In this document: piece by piece, positions 51,543 to 60,605 of the stretch
Position numbering within the stretch: position 1 is the first letter of the stretch
Layout of the letters: each line of letters starts with the position of its first letter
From: Mucilaginibacter aquaedulcis
Lineage (GTDB): Bacteria > Bacteroidota > Bacteroidia > Sphingobacteriales > Sphingobacteriaceae
Direction of reading: 5' to 3'
DNA: 64,000 nt
NCBI RefSeq assembly: GCF_030409325.1
Contig: NZ_JAUFPR010000002.1
Location: 1,426,001-1,490,000 of the forward strand
The notes under the pieces: model-generated
Database searches by the model: none
Seen by the model: the letters and a program-made list of their open reading frames with translations, nothing else
Told to the model about the DNA's origin: nothing
Program-made: the position numbers and the translations under genes

Positions 51543-53435
51543 TCATTTTTTCGTTGGCCGCAATTTATTGAGCGCCGAACAATCAAAATTCTGTATGGCC
51601 TGAAGTTCGTTAAGAATTTGATCAGAGAGAGAACTCTCGACTCCACGATAGTGTTGTAGTATACTTTTACTTAGTGATTTTGCTTTACCACAATAATGGT
51701 ATTCCTTATACAACATGACCAGGAGATATTTTGGAAAAATTCTTGACGGAATTATAAAACTGGCTTTTGTGTAATATTCCTCGGCCTTATCGAAATTCCC
51801 TTCCATTTTATATATGTTACCGATTAACATATCTATTCTAGGATCGCTGTCTTTATTTTCAGCCAACATGAGGTACCTCAAAGCTCTTTCATTTTTCTTA
51901 TTGGCAATTAAGCAAATGCCGTAGTCTAATAGAAATGCGGGGTCATGCATCATGTACGAACTTATCTGCTCATATTTGAGTTCAGCGCCTCTCAAATCAT
52001 TCTTCTTGAATAGGATATAGGCATCTTGATATTCATCATAGCAAGCCAATCGACTTCTCGCTTTAAGAACAACGACAGCAGAAAACATCAGTAACAAAAC
52101 TGCTCCTGCGATACGAATTGGTAAAACAATAGGCAGATCTACTAACGCCGGATAATATTTGCTTAGAATTGCCAGATAAATAAAAAATAAAATAAAAGTA
52201 GGAACCGAATAAAGTGGATATGAAAAAAAACCTTGAATTAGCACACTTATCCAACCCAATAATATTCCTATCGGGATTATGTGAGATTCAATACTAAAAG
52301 CCTTTAGACAGTTCCGTAACATCAAAACAATCAAAGTCAAAAAAAGTCCTAAGCCAATTAATCCTTCCTCAACAAATATTTCTATATACTCATTGTACGC
52401 CATTTTGACCTGACCCGCAAATTCTCCAACAGTATTTTCACCTACCATTTTATCAGATAATTTATCAGGGTGCCTTACCAGAAACTCACTTTGCCATTTA
52501 TTATAGTCGCTTCGGAAAGAACCATAACCAAAACCTAAAACTGACTTTTCTGTTCCCTTAGCCAGTGAAACTTCCCAAATGAATAACCTACTATCTGCTG
52601 ACTTTGGCTTGAATTTATACAGACAAATCGCCGCTCCCATTAAAATAACCACCCCGGCCAATATGGACGCAATTTTCCACTTACTGTACGATTTGTCACC
52701 AAAAAATTTATAGAACACTTTGTATTTGAAACATAACGCCAGGATGGTCACCAATGTAATGCTGACCCACGATGCACGGTTTTGGCTAAGCAAAAGGACC
52801 ACAAGCGTCAACGTGATATTGATCAGAAAGACTAACTTTTGAATACCCGTCTTTTTTGCAAACAAAACCAACACCAACGGAACAGGATAACAGGCTGCTA
52901 AAAATAATGCGAAAGGAGCGGGATTTTTAAAAGTACCTGTCAACCTGAATGATTCACTAAATGGCATAGAAAAACCTTCATACTGAAATAACCCAATGAG
53001 TGCTTCGATTGTAGATATCATGATAATACCATAACCAATGAGCGATTCAGACCTATGATAATTACGAGTAGTAATACTTCCTTTCGTAAGTAAGTAAAGA
53101 ATCAGCCCTAAATCGAAAATCATGGCCGCTTGTGACAAATAACCTACATGAACAAGTGATTGAACATTAATAAAGCTCCCCCAAAAAAAAAGAATAATGT
53201 CTACATGGTTAAAGGCAATTTTGTAGCTGATTCTTTTGGAGGGATCAACTAAGAGTTGGATAGATTTAGCGAAGCAAAAAAAACCTGTACCGGTTATAAG
53301 AGCGGTAATTTTTGAACCATTGAGGAAATTATCATTCACACGGGAATTTGAAAATACAACGGTTGATAATATCAACAATGAAAAGCAGAAAAGCAGGTCA
53401 TTAATAATATCAGAATAATTTAACTTATCTCTCAT
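51543..53435 (-). CDS. O-antigen-ligase/Wzy-type membrane protein with C-terminal TPR
   Basis: The 630-aa protein has about ten to twelve transmembrane helices in residues 1-430. The large periplasmic loop holds KSVLGFGYGSFRSDYNKWQS and KMAYNEYIEIFVEEGLIGLG. The H/Y-NEYIE-I-x-x-E-x-GLIG motif marks the Wzy_C (O-antigen ligase, also PglL-type protein glycosylase) family. The C-terminus after 440 has TPR-like helices (LRGAELKYEQISSYMMHDPA, then RALRYLMLAENKDSDPRIDM). Wzy_C enzymes transfer lipid-linked glycans to lipid A or protein. In this block a peptide or the barrel may be the acceptor; that is inference. Confidence 0.82.
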   Translation of the reverse strand: MRDKLNYSDIINDLLFCFSLLILSTVVFSNSRVNDNFLNGSKITALITGTGFFCFAKSIQLLVDPSKRISYKIAFNHVDIILFFWGSFINVQSLVHVGYLSQAAMIFDLGLILYLLTKGSITTRNYHRSESLIGYGIIMISTIEALIGLFQYEGFSMPFSESFRLTGTFKNPAPFALFLAACYPVPLVLVLFAKKTGIQKLVFLINITLTLVVLLLSQNRASWVSITLVTILALCFKYKVFYKFFGDKSYSKWKIASILAGVVILMGAAICLYKFKPKSADSRLFIWEVSLAKGTEKSVLGFGYGSFRSDYNKWQSEFLVRHPDKLSDKMVGENTVGEFAGQVKMAYNEYIEIFVEEGLIGLGLFLTLIVLMLRNCLKAFSIESHIIPIGILLGWISVLIQGFFSYPLYSVPTFILFFIYLAILSKYYPALVDLPIVLPIRIAGAVLLLMFSAVVVLKARSRLACYDEYQDAYILFKKNDLRGAELKYEQISSYMMHDPAFLLDYGICLIANKKNERALRYLMLAENKDSDPRIDMLIGNIYKMEGNFDKAEEYYTKASFIIPSRIFPKYLLVMLYKEYHYCGKAKSLSKSILQHYRGVESSLSDQILNELQAIQNFDCSALNKLRPTKK

Positions 53436-53498
53436 AAGGTTGACAAAAACATGATCATGAATAATTGAGCTAATTTTCTTATTACCGTTTCAGAATGC

Positions 53499-55178
53499 TT
53501 AACGGTCTAAAAATTTGTTTATGGCATTCAGCGCTACTGCTATATTTTCACGCTTTAATATTACATGGCCCTCCCCTTTTATTTGCAATTCTTTGGAGTT
53601 CCCTGCAAGCCTCGTCTTATTCATCATTTCCAACCTTTGTTCGTTTTTCATGGCGAAGTCCTGTTCACCATATACGTACAAAATCGGTATTTTAGGATTA
53701 TAATTGGGGGTAATATTGAGACCAGCTATTTCAATAAATTTAGAAACTTCTTTTTCATATTTGCTGACATATGCTCGTCCCAGAAAAGTACCATAACTCA
53801 AACCGACAATAGCGTAGGATGCTATATGATATTTTTCTTTAATTTCAACAATATCTTCACGCATTCCCGATACCTCTTTTTTTAAAAGTTCGGATGGTGA
53901 TAATGACACCGCTTCATAGTCATGTCCAAATCCAATAGAGCCCGGGTAGTTGAGGGCTATCACGCCGTAACCAGCTTTGACCATAGCGATTACCCAAATG
54001 AAGTATCTGTTCGAAAACTGCTCTTTAGGGCCACCATGAAGCCAAATCGCCCACCCTTTAGGGCTAATCTTAGGCTGATATATAAAACTACAGGCCTTAT
54101 CTTTATTGATAAATACTTGAGGCAAAGGCAAGGAATCCGGTTTATTAATCTCCAAAAGATTTTTCGCATAATCTTTTTTTATCTCAAATAAAGAGGGGGC
54201 TATATATTGATTCGTATAGGTAGCGATTCCACTTCCTCCAAAATCAGCCGCATAATCATAAATTACACCATGATCCAGAATTGTCTCTTCGATACTATCT
54301 TTGAGCCTTTTCAATTTATAATTCCCATATTCATTGCTCCTGTAATATAGATAACCATTTATCACGGGCCTTTGTAATAATAGTTTGTCAAAATTGGAAT
54401 TGAATATCTGCCTTACTTCGCCCTGCTGATATTTATATATTTGTTTAAATTGAGATTCATGATCCGAAATAAAATAAAACAAATCATCATCGTTTTCCGA
54501 AGGGGTGATAAAACGGTAGCCCTGCATAAGTTTCGGCGCTTTCCAAATTAATCGAAACGAACCATTTTGTGTCCTGTACTCCCAAATGTCGGTTTCCTTG
54601 TCCTCCGCAAAGATAAATTTACCCTTTGAGGACCAGGTCAAGTATTTAAAAGACTTATTTTCCGGAGATGCTATTTTTTTTGTTTGTTTTGTTGAAAGAT
54701 CATAAATATGTATCTCGCCATTTGATATGTAAGCGAGTTTATTATCAACAGGAGAAAATGTAGAAAAATTAGAAGGATGAGACTCAGATGTTGTCAGTAT
54801 ATTTTTGCTGTTATTGCTAATATCATAAATAACTAGATCAGTTCTTTCAGAATTTGTCTTAGAGGCAGCAATCGAAAGATACCTGCAATCATGCGAGACA
54901 GATTGGGGCAGATAATTCTTTTCGTCTGAAAATTTGATTTTCCTTGATTTTTTTACATTATTTTTTTTCTCGATAATATAAGCATCATACTTGTCTCCAT
55001 CTGCAAGTGCATAAGCCGCGCAAGAACAGTTTCGTCGCGCGGCAAATCTTTTATTTACTTCAACTGAGACATCAGCCGAGTTAATTATCGGTGTATTTTT
55101 GCAACGCATTAATAGAACTACTGATATGACTACCCCAATAAAGACTACACGTAAGGGTATGATGTCGATTTGAAACAT
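53499..55178 (-). CDS. Prolyl-oligopeptidase-family (S9) serine peptidase, membrane-anchored
   Basis: The 559-aa protein has a membrane segment (LRVVFIGVVISVVLLMRC) that may be a lipobox. A WD/propeller N-terminal domain follows (SHDCRYLSIAASKTNSERTD, then NKLAYISNGEIHIYDLST). The catalytic triad is Ser461 in GLSYGTFLGR, Asp507 in GEQDFAMK and His538 in GEGHVILK. Conserved WLHGGPKEQF precedes it. It fits the family. The catalytic domain would face the periplasm. It is the first gene of the block. Cutting peptides near prolines is the family activity, so maturation of the NVEALA-like peptides, or degradation of them, is a plausible role. Confidence 0.82.
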   Translation of the reverse strand: MFQIDIIPLRVVFIGVVISVVLLMRCKNTPIINSADVSVEVNKRFAARRNCSCAAYALADGDKYDAYIIEKKNNVKKSRKIKFSDEKNYLPQSVSHDCRYLSIAASKTNSERTDLVIYDISNNSKNILTTSESHPSNFSTFSPVDNKLAYISNGEIHIYDLSTKQTKKIASPENKSFKYLTWSSKGKFIFAEDKETDIWEYRTQNGSFRLIWKAPKLMQGYRFITPSENDDDLFYFISDHESQFKQIYKYQQGEVRQIFNSNFDKLLLQRPVINGYLYYRSNEYGNYKLKRLKDSIEETILDHGVIYDYAADFGGSGIATYTNQYIAPSLFEIKKDYAKNLLEINKPDSLPLPQVFINKDKACSFIYQPKISPKGWAIWLHGGPKEQFSNRYFIWVIAMVKAGYGVIALNYPGSIGFGHDYEAVSLSPSELLKKEVSGMREDIVEIKEKYHIASYAIVGLSYGTFLGRAYVSKYEKEVSKFIEIAGLNITPNYNPKIPILYVYGEQDFAMKNEQRLEMMNKTRLAGNSKELQIKGEGHVILKRENIAVALNAINKFLDR

Positions 55179-56293
55179 ATATATTAATTCTGAGACATAT
55201 TACTCATTAGCGCAAAGAAATATAAATAATGCCGATTTAATATTAATTTAATATTAAATAATAACTAATAAAATATTAAGTACATTACAGCAGCTATGAT
55301 CTAAGATTAAAAGTCCGATTATTACAATAGCTGACATCCTTGCAAACTAATATCAATAGTTCGATCCCTGCACGGAGGAATGGATACCCGAAAGTCAAAC
55401 AGGATGGCAGATCGTTTTCATTATAATGAGCAGAATCAGGAAAGCACAGCCTAAAACTTTAGCGAACTTGCTGACGCATATCAACCTTGTCAATTTTTGC
55501 GATGGTATTTCTACAAAACTTGTCAAACTGCCAAGCTTGCTAAAATTCGACAGTAGATTTACAACACGCCGTTTGTTATTGCAAAAATGTAACTTAACTA
55601 TCCCTATTAAATTCCTGTAATAACCTTAGAGTAAGCATCATGAATAATATATCGTGATTTATCATTCCATTTTGTAAACCTCAAGTGAAGCCGACGTTAA
55701 GGAAAGCCGTATTGATAAATACCAGGGCAAAAATCGAGTTTTATTTTAAGCGCATAAAATTTGCTTATCAATCAGTGAATATGGATTCAGTTAAAGGAAG
55801 GCACAGCTAAAATAACTTGACAGGTTTGTAGGTGATTATCCGGTTACTTTTGGAACTGTTCTCATTTGAGAGTTTGAAGTTTACATTAGACCATAAGGGG
55901 TTGACCAATTTGCTATGGGAAATTAGCTTCAATGTTAGACCTTATTATCATCGAAAAACATTGCAGTCGCTTTTATATATAACCAATTCCATGAGAGGTC
56001 TTTCCAACGACACTTTCATGGATACGAGTGGAATGCTCCCTCAGTTTATCGACATCAGTAAAAACTAATGTGATGATGCTCCGGGCGATTCGGCGCGGAC
56101 CATGTCGTACGGAAATTTCAATAGCAAAACGAATCGTTTTGAAGTATCATCAAGCAGTTACGGCTTGTAAGTGTTTCTGTAGGTGGTAATCAAAAGCCTG
56201 ATTAAAGGCAGTAGTGAAATAATCATTTTATGAAAACCCACCCCGATACAGCGCAGATGCCTGCCTGGTAATACTATCTGAGGCCTTGGCTAT
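55179..56293. other. Spacer with scattered remnants upstream of the second toxin array
   Basis: No complete gene. Protein-like scraps are present on the plus strand. One is 56074-56170 (DDAPGDSARTMSYGNFNSKT, then NRFEVSSSSYGL-stop), with no start, which looks like a gene tail. The 78-codon frame at 55832-56068 has no family resemblance. Two short similar strings (ggaaagcacagcctaaaact near 55439 and ggaaggcacagctaaaataa near 55797) may be a decayed repeat. Confidence 0.4.
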
Positions 56294-57893
56294 GTGCTGC
56301 GGTTTAAGTATAAGATCCTATCAGATTTAACCGTGGTTGTTTTAGGCGCCTTTTTTCCTGGAGGAACAAGTGTTTTAGCAGAATTAGCCTATCTTCAGGA
56401 GTTCACGGATATTGGGGCTGCACTTCAGGGTTCTGTAAGTTCTGTAGAGGAGATTAAGATATGGGCGGGTATACAACAGGGCGCCGCGGGGCTGACAACC
56501 ACTATAGGTGAACTGGCCAGTACCAACAAGTATCTGGCCACTGTCACTAACGATCAAAATGAAAGGGATCGCCTGTTACAGTACCAGCAATTGATGTTAC
56601 TGGCCATGATTTTGAGCGGGGGCGCAGCAGCTATTTCCGGAGCAAAACTTACCAGTGTCAGAATTGCCAACCAAGCGAATATCATTAAACCCCAAATCCC
56701 TGACCCACCTCCCGCCGGCTTCCCGACTGCAATAGAACAATCCGTTGATTACGTGATCGGGAACACATTACAAACCTTATCAGGCATCGAAGCAGTTGTA
56801 GAAACACTGCCATTGGGAGTTGCAGCCAATAATATTTGTACCATATTTAACCGGTTTACCGATGCACAGAAGCTGGCATTCTGGACCAGTTTCGGCAGAC
56901 TTTCGCCCCGTAGCTGGCAATATCTGAATAACGGCGCCGGGGTTAATAACTGGTTAAAGCTTTACAATAATGGAATTGCAGAGGCAAGTAAACTTGATTT
57001 TATTACGAATCAAAATTTGGTTGACACTATTCTAAAATTCAGTATTTATCCTTTGTTAAAGGCTCAATTTCAATCGTTAAGCTATCCAATAAAGGTGCGG
57101 TTCTTCACAGCGTTTAAACAAATAAATGATGCAACGCTTCAAGTATTCAACACTTATAGTAATAGTAACAGAGTACAAATTTGGGCACAATACAACTCTG
57201 AAGCTCAATCCATAATCGGCGCAAAGGCAGATATTTGGCTGAAGCTGCCTCAAGCTATGAACTATTTAAAAAACAATAATTATCAGGCAATATCTGACCT
57301 TTATACTATACCAATTCACCCACCTACTACTTTACCTAATTTTCCTGGTGTAAACTATGTTACCGACAATTCTATTCCAATAAGTATTTTTGAAGATGCA
57401 GCTCAAATTGCCATCCGTACGGATGACATTCCATTAATTGCAGCCAATACCGGAATACCTGAAAATATAATTCAGCTTGCTAAACAAAATTTTTGGATTA
57501 AAGAACGTTTTTTGTATAATGAAATTGAAATAGATGATTCAAATAAGATTAGGGCATTTCAAGTAGGTAGATTCACTAAAACTAAAGGAGATATTTTACA
57601 ATGGGAAAATTTAGCCAAGAAATGGAGAGACGCTTGAAGAATTCAAACGCTTAATAGCCCATGAATACGTCGAAGGACGCTTAATTGACGACTACGGCAT
57701 GAACTTTCGTAGTTTAGTGAGCTTCGAATTAACAGTATATGATTTTGGCGCACATGAAGTTGCGCCACGTACGGGCTTCTCAGGCTACGCAGATTTAGGA
57801 GCTCTGAATTCTGCTCCGAACCCGCATTTAACAACTTGGGACAATTTGGATGAAATTGTAAAGTGGATAGCATTTTTTTTAAAACTAAATTAA
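56294..57893 (+). pseudogene. Orphan polymorphic-toxin gene, N-terminus missing and C-terminus frameshifted
   Basis: The open frame starts at GTG 56294 with no upstream trafficking domain and runs to 57637. Residues 10-130 are pre-toxin: VVLGAFFPGGTSVLAELAYL, then Ala/Gly-rich helices with MLLAMILSGGAAAISG. A shared block follows (IFNRFTDAQKLAFWTSFG, then WQYLNNGAGVNNWLKLYNN). At 57637 the frame stops, but a shifted frame continues EEFKRLIAHEYVEGRLIDDY, then YDFGAHEVAPRTG, to 57893. The HE-x-VEGRL and GAH-x-x-AP elements resemble a toxin-domain signature I recall from polymorphic toxin tips; the family name is uncertain. Two frameshifts are possible, because a third frame (MGKFSQEMERRL) also looks real. 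The immunity candidate follows 9 bp later. Confidence 0.75.
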
Positions 57894-57902
57894 TAAAAAA
57901 AC

Positions 57903-58529
57903 ATGACCGATAAATCTTTGTATACAAGCGAATTCAGAAAACTAATGCTTAAAAACCCAAAAATGAATTTTAATAATTCAGCAACAGTTTCGAGCATTTT
58001 ATTATTTCGTGATTATCTCAGTCGTTTAAAGCACTTAAAACTATTATTGGGAATAAAGGAATTTTATTCTAATTACGAAGAGTTTCATAATTTATTTTTA
58101 GATATAAATCCGAGCTGGAAAGATGAAATGCCTTCAATGGATACCTTTTTTGAATCAATCTTAAAACAAGAATCCAGTCAATACAATTTAAGTAGAACTT
58201 TATTTAACAGTTTATTTATCTATCTATTTATTACTTGGGAGGTTTTTAAAGACAAAAAGGAAATAAAAGAAATTTCACAATTTGGAAATCCCTATGAATC
58301 AGCATTCAAAATTATCGAAGACAACCACTTTATCAGTTTATCTGAAGGACATTTTCACATCGACAATATTATTTATTTAAAAAAGGGACAAAACAAGTTT
58401 TTATTACCCTCTTTAAATGATGATTTTTTACGCCTAATTGATAAGCAATATCCTATTAAAATCTACGGGCCTCAAAATATTCCAAAACAAGAAGATATAG
58501 ACCTTCTTTGGGCAGAATTTAATAAATAG
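57903..58529 (+). CDS. Putative immunity protein (208 aa), unrecognised family
   Basis: This soluble protein, rich in Phe, Lys, Glu and Asn, starts MTDKSLYTSEFRKLMLKNPK 9 bp after the broken toxin. It has the low-GC, helix-rich composition of toxin-immunity genes. No signal peptide is seen. Position directly after a toxin tip is the main evidence for an immunity role; it may protect against the HE...GAHxxAP tip. I do not recognise a family. Confidence 0.7.
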   Translation: MTDKSLYTSEFRKLMLKNPKMNFNNSATVSSILLFRDYLSRLKHLKLLLGIKEFYSNYEEFHNLFLDINPSWKDEMPSMDTFFESILKQESSQYNLSRTLFNSLFIYLFITWEVFKDKKEIKEISQFGNPYESAFKIIEDNHFISLSEGHFHIDNIIYLKKGQNKFLLPSLNDDFLRLIDKQYPIKIYGPQNIPKQEDIDLLWAEFNK

Positions 58530-58819
58530 CCAAAACGAAAAGTCACAGCAAATCGCATTTTAGTAATCACTTTGATATTATTAGAGCTGGTCCAGTAGCT
58601 TGTCATGCTGAATTTCGAAGTTTAAATAGCCTAGCAACACTAACATTTAAAAATGGTGCTGTTTCACCCCAGGTCTTTGACGATTGGCTAAAAAATAATG
58701 TATTAGGATATGTAAGACAAATCAAACCTGATAAAACAACAGGCCTTAACCAGATTAAATACACCTGTATACATTGTTATTACTTTACGGACTTGATTAC
58801 TTTCATGAGTATTAACTAA
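58526..58819 (+). pseudogene. YwqJ-like deaminase toxin tip, no start codon
   Basis: The frame is open from a stop at 58523 to TAA at 58817-58819, with no start. It contains GPVACHAEFRSLNSLATLTF (codons near 58601) and YTCIHCYYFTDLI (CxxC near 58766). C-H-A-E plus C-x-x-C is the zinc-binding signature of the cytidine/adenosine deaminase fold used by YwqJ-type toxins. The next gene is YwqK-like and the one after that EndoV-like, the order seen in Bacillus subtilis ywqJ-ywqK-ywqL. It is a stored toxin tip that would need recombination onto a full-length toxin. Confidence 0.75.
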
Positions 58820-58824
58820 AGGAT

Positions 58825-59142
58825 ATGCAAACAATAAATTGGAACGACCCAAATTTAACATTAGCTGATATTGATATCGGTGGAGGTGAGGTATATAATT
58901 ACCGAGGTACTCCATTTACAGGAGTATTACAATATTCATACCCTAATGGAAATTTACAAACGGAAGTCACTTGCGTAAATGGATATCCTGAAGGTGTTTG
59001 GAGAGAATACTATCCAAATGGTCGGATGATGGAAGAATATTACTTTAAATATAACCTCGAATACGGCCTTTATAAGCAATGGGATGAGAATGGAAACCTG
59101 ATAAAACAGTCTGATTTGGGACCAGAACCTCAAGGAATGTGA
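58825..59142 (+). CDS. ywqK-like: YwqK-family antitoxin (MORN-like repeats)
   Basis: The 105-aa protein has MORN-like repeats: YRGTPFTGVLQYSYPNGNLQ, then GYPEGVWREYYPNGRMMEEY, then EYGLYKQWDENGNLIKQ. YwqK antitoxins are built of these Y-x-x-G-x-x-x-G-x-W-x-x-Y-x-x-NG-x-L repeats. It starts 6 bp after the deaminase tip, as expected for its immunity partner. Length is short compared with typical YwqK proteins (120-230 aa), with about three repeats. Confidence 0.82.
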   Translation: MQTINWNDPNLTLADIDIGGGEVYNYRGTPFTGVLQYSYPNGNLQTEVTCVNGYPEGVWREYYPNGRMMEEYYFKYNLEYGLYKQWDENGNLIKQSDLGPEPQGM

Positions 59143-59143
59143 A

Positions 59144-59561
59144 ATGATTCTATCCGTAGATGTACATTATAAAGAAGATAGCGCAAAAGCAGTTGGTTTG
59201 TTATTCGACCGAAGTGATGAAACGATAACAACTTTCATTGAACAAATAAATTTGAATGACATTGAAGCCATTATAATTGACGGCTATGCGTATGTAGATA
59301 ACAATAAAGCATTTGGATTAGGTGCCTTTCTATGGGAAGCTTTAGAGGAAAAAATCCCTGTTATCGGAGTAGCTAAAACATCGTTCTATAAAAACAAAGA
59401 AACTGTCACTGCATTATACCGGGGCGAGAGTAAAAACCCCTTATACATTTCATTAATTGGTTATGCTAAATAAAGCGACAGATTTAATAAAAGAAATGAA
59501 GGGGGATTACAGAGTTCCTACTGTTTTGAAATTACTGGATACCAAAACAAAAGAAGATTAA
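59144..59561 (+). pseudogene. Endonuclease V-like protein, frameshifted near its end
   Basis: The first frame (59144-59473) has ILSVDVHYKEDSAKAVGLLF, IIIDGYAYVDNNKAFGLGAF and KIPVIGVAKTSFYKN, the EndoV core (D-V-x-Y, DG-x-x-x-x-D, GLGA-x-L, PVIGVAKT). It then breaks at YISLIGYAK. The neighbouring frame starting at 59464 supplies the usual EndoV end (LNKATDLIKEMKGDYRVPTV, then LKLLDTKTKED). EndoV nicks DNA beside deoxyinosine, the product of adenine deamination. An EndoV-like gene beside a deaminase toxin thus makes sense as self-protection, as in Bacillus ywqL. The middle is shorter than in standard EndoV. Confidence 0.75.
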
Positions 59562-59580
59562 ATAGTCAATCATGATACCT

Positions 59581-59925
59581 ATGTCACAAAAAGACAAATG
59601 TCATCTTACTTTCCATTCAAAAATAATAGATGGAGAACAATACAATTTTCGCCAATCATTTTCCAATGAAGAGTCTTCTGTTGTCAATTTCCTTAAACGG
59701 ATTGACAAATTTGATGGCGAAGGATTAATCAACGACATTGCCAAATGTATAGCCAAATCTATCAATATAGACGGGTACTTTATATCTGACTCGTTCGAAG
59801 ACATGACTGTAAACTATGAGTACCCGAAAGTAAGCATCAACGATGTTTTCCTTATATCTATGACAAATTTGAAAGAATTACTTCAAGAGTGGCTCGCATT
59901 TATCAGCGAGAAAAATTACCTATAA
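59581..59925 (+). CDS. Putative orphan immunity protein (114 aa)
   Basis: From ATG 59581 (MSQKDKCHLTFHSKIIDGEQ); an ATG at 59572 would add three residues. The protein is acidic, alpha/beta and soluble, with ESSVVNFLKRIDKFDGEGLI and INDVFLISMTNLKELLQEWL. It has no recognised family. It sits in the toxin/immunity array without a matching toxin tip, so orphan immunity is the best guess. Confidence 0.6.
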   Translation: MSQKDKCHLTFHSKIIDGEQYNFRQSFSNEESSVVNFLKRIDKFDGEGLINDIAKCIAKSINIDGYFISDSFEDMTVNYEYPKVSINDVFLISMTNLKELLQEWLAFISEKNYL

Positions 59926-60038
59926 AAAATTAACACCTATGTCAAGTACTGCCCCAGAACACCCAGATACTATCCCCAGTTATCTGAGCTGATCACCATG
60001 GATGATCTGCCCGAGTTTCTGCACTTTGCAGAAACCGG

Positions 60039-60227
60039 GTACAAATTTGGGCACAATACAATTCTGAAGTTTAGGCCTTAATTGGAGCAAAGGCAGATAC
60101 ATGGCTCAAACGGCCTCAAGGTATGGATTATTTAAAAAACAATAATTATCATGCGATATCTGACCTTTATGAAATACGAATTTATCCGCCTACCAGCTTG
60201 CCTAATTTTCCAGGTGTAAACTATGTT
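60039..60227 (+). pseudogene. Third copy of the toxin region (189-bp fragment)
   Basis: These 189 bp align without gaps to 57173-57361 of the broken toxin. Both start gtacaaatttgggcacaata and end gtgtaaactatgtt. An in-frame TAG (SEV-stop) interrupts this copy. Neither the front nor the toxic end is present. It is the worn-down end of another cassette and, with the next 380 bp, is non-coding. Confidence 0.85.
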
Positions 60228-60605
60228 CATACCGTTAACAAGATTAACCTGCCATGATCCGGACATTCTTGCAGGATATTTGCCAGGATGATGAGCATGA
60301 ATCTCCATTTCGGGGATATATCATGCGACTGAAGCAGCTTAGAATCCGACATGATAAATTCAGCGAAGTTTTGAGCTGTTTCATTATTTAGCGAATAGGT
60401 AGATCCTGATGCAAACTACAGGTTTCATGGATCATAAGTTATCTTGACTACTGAACATATTCGTTGATTAATGCTAAAGTTGAAATTCGGTTATTGCCCT
60501 GATTAATTTCACGTTTATGTCAACAGTTTAGAATTGATCTGTTCGCTATCACTTTTTTAATAATTTTCGAGTTCCAGGCATGTTGTTCTTGTATCTAATG
60601 GCTTA

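Noticed and set aside
55832..56068. A 78-codon plus-strand frame before the second toxin array
   Set aside because: No start context, no family features and no link to the neighbouring remnants. It is left as part of the spacer.
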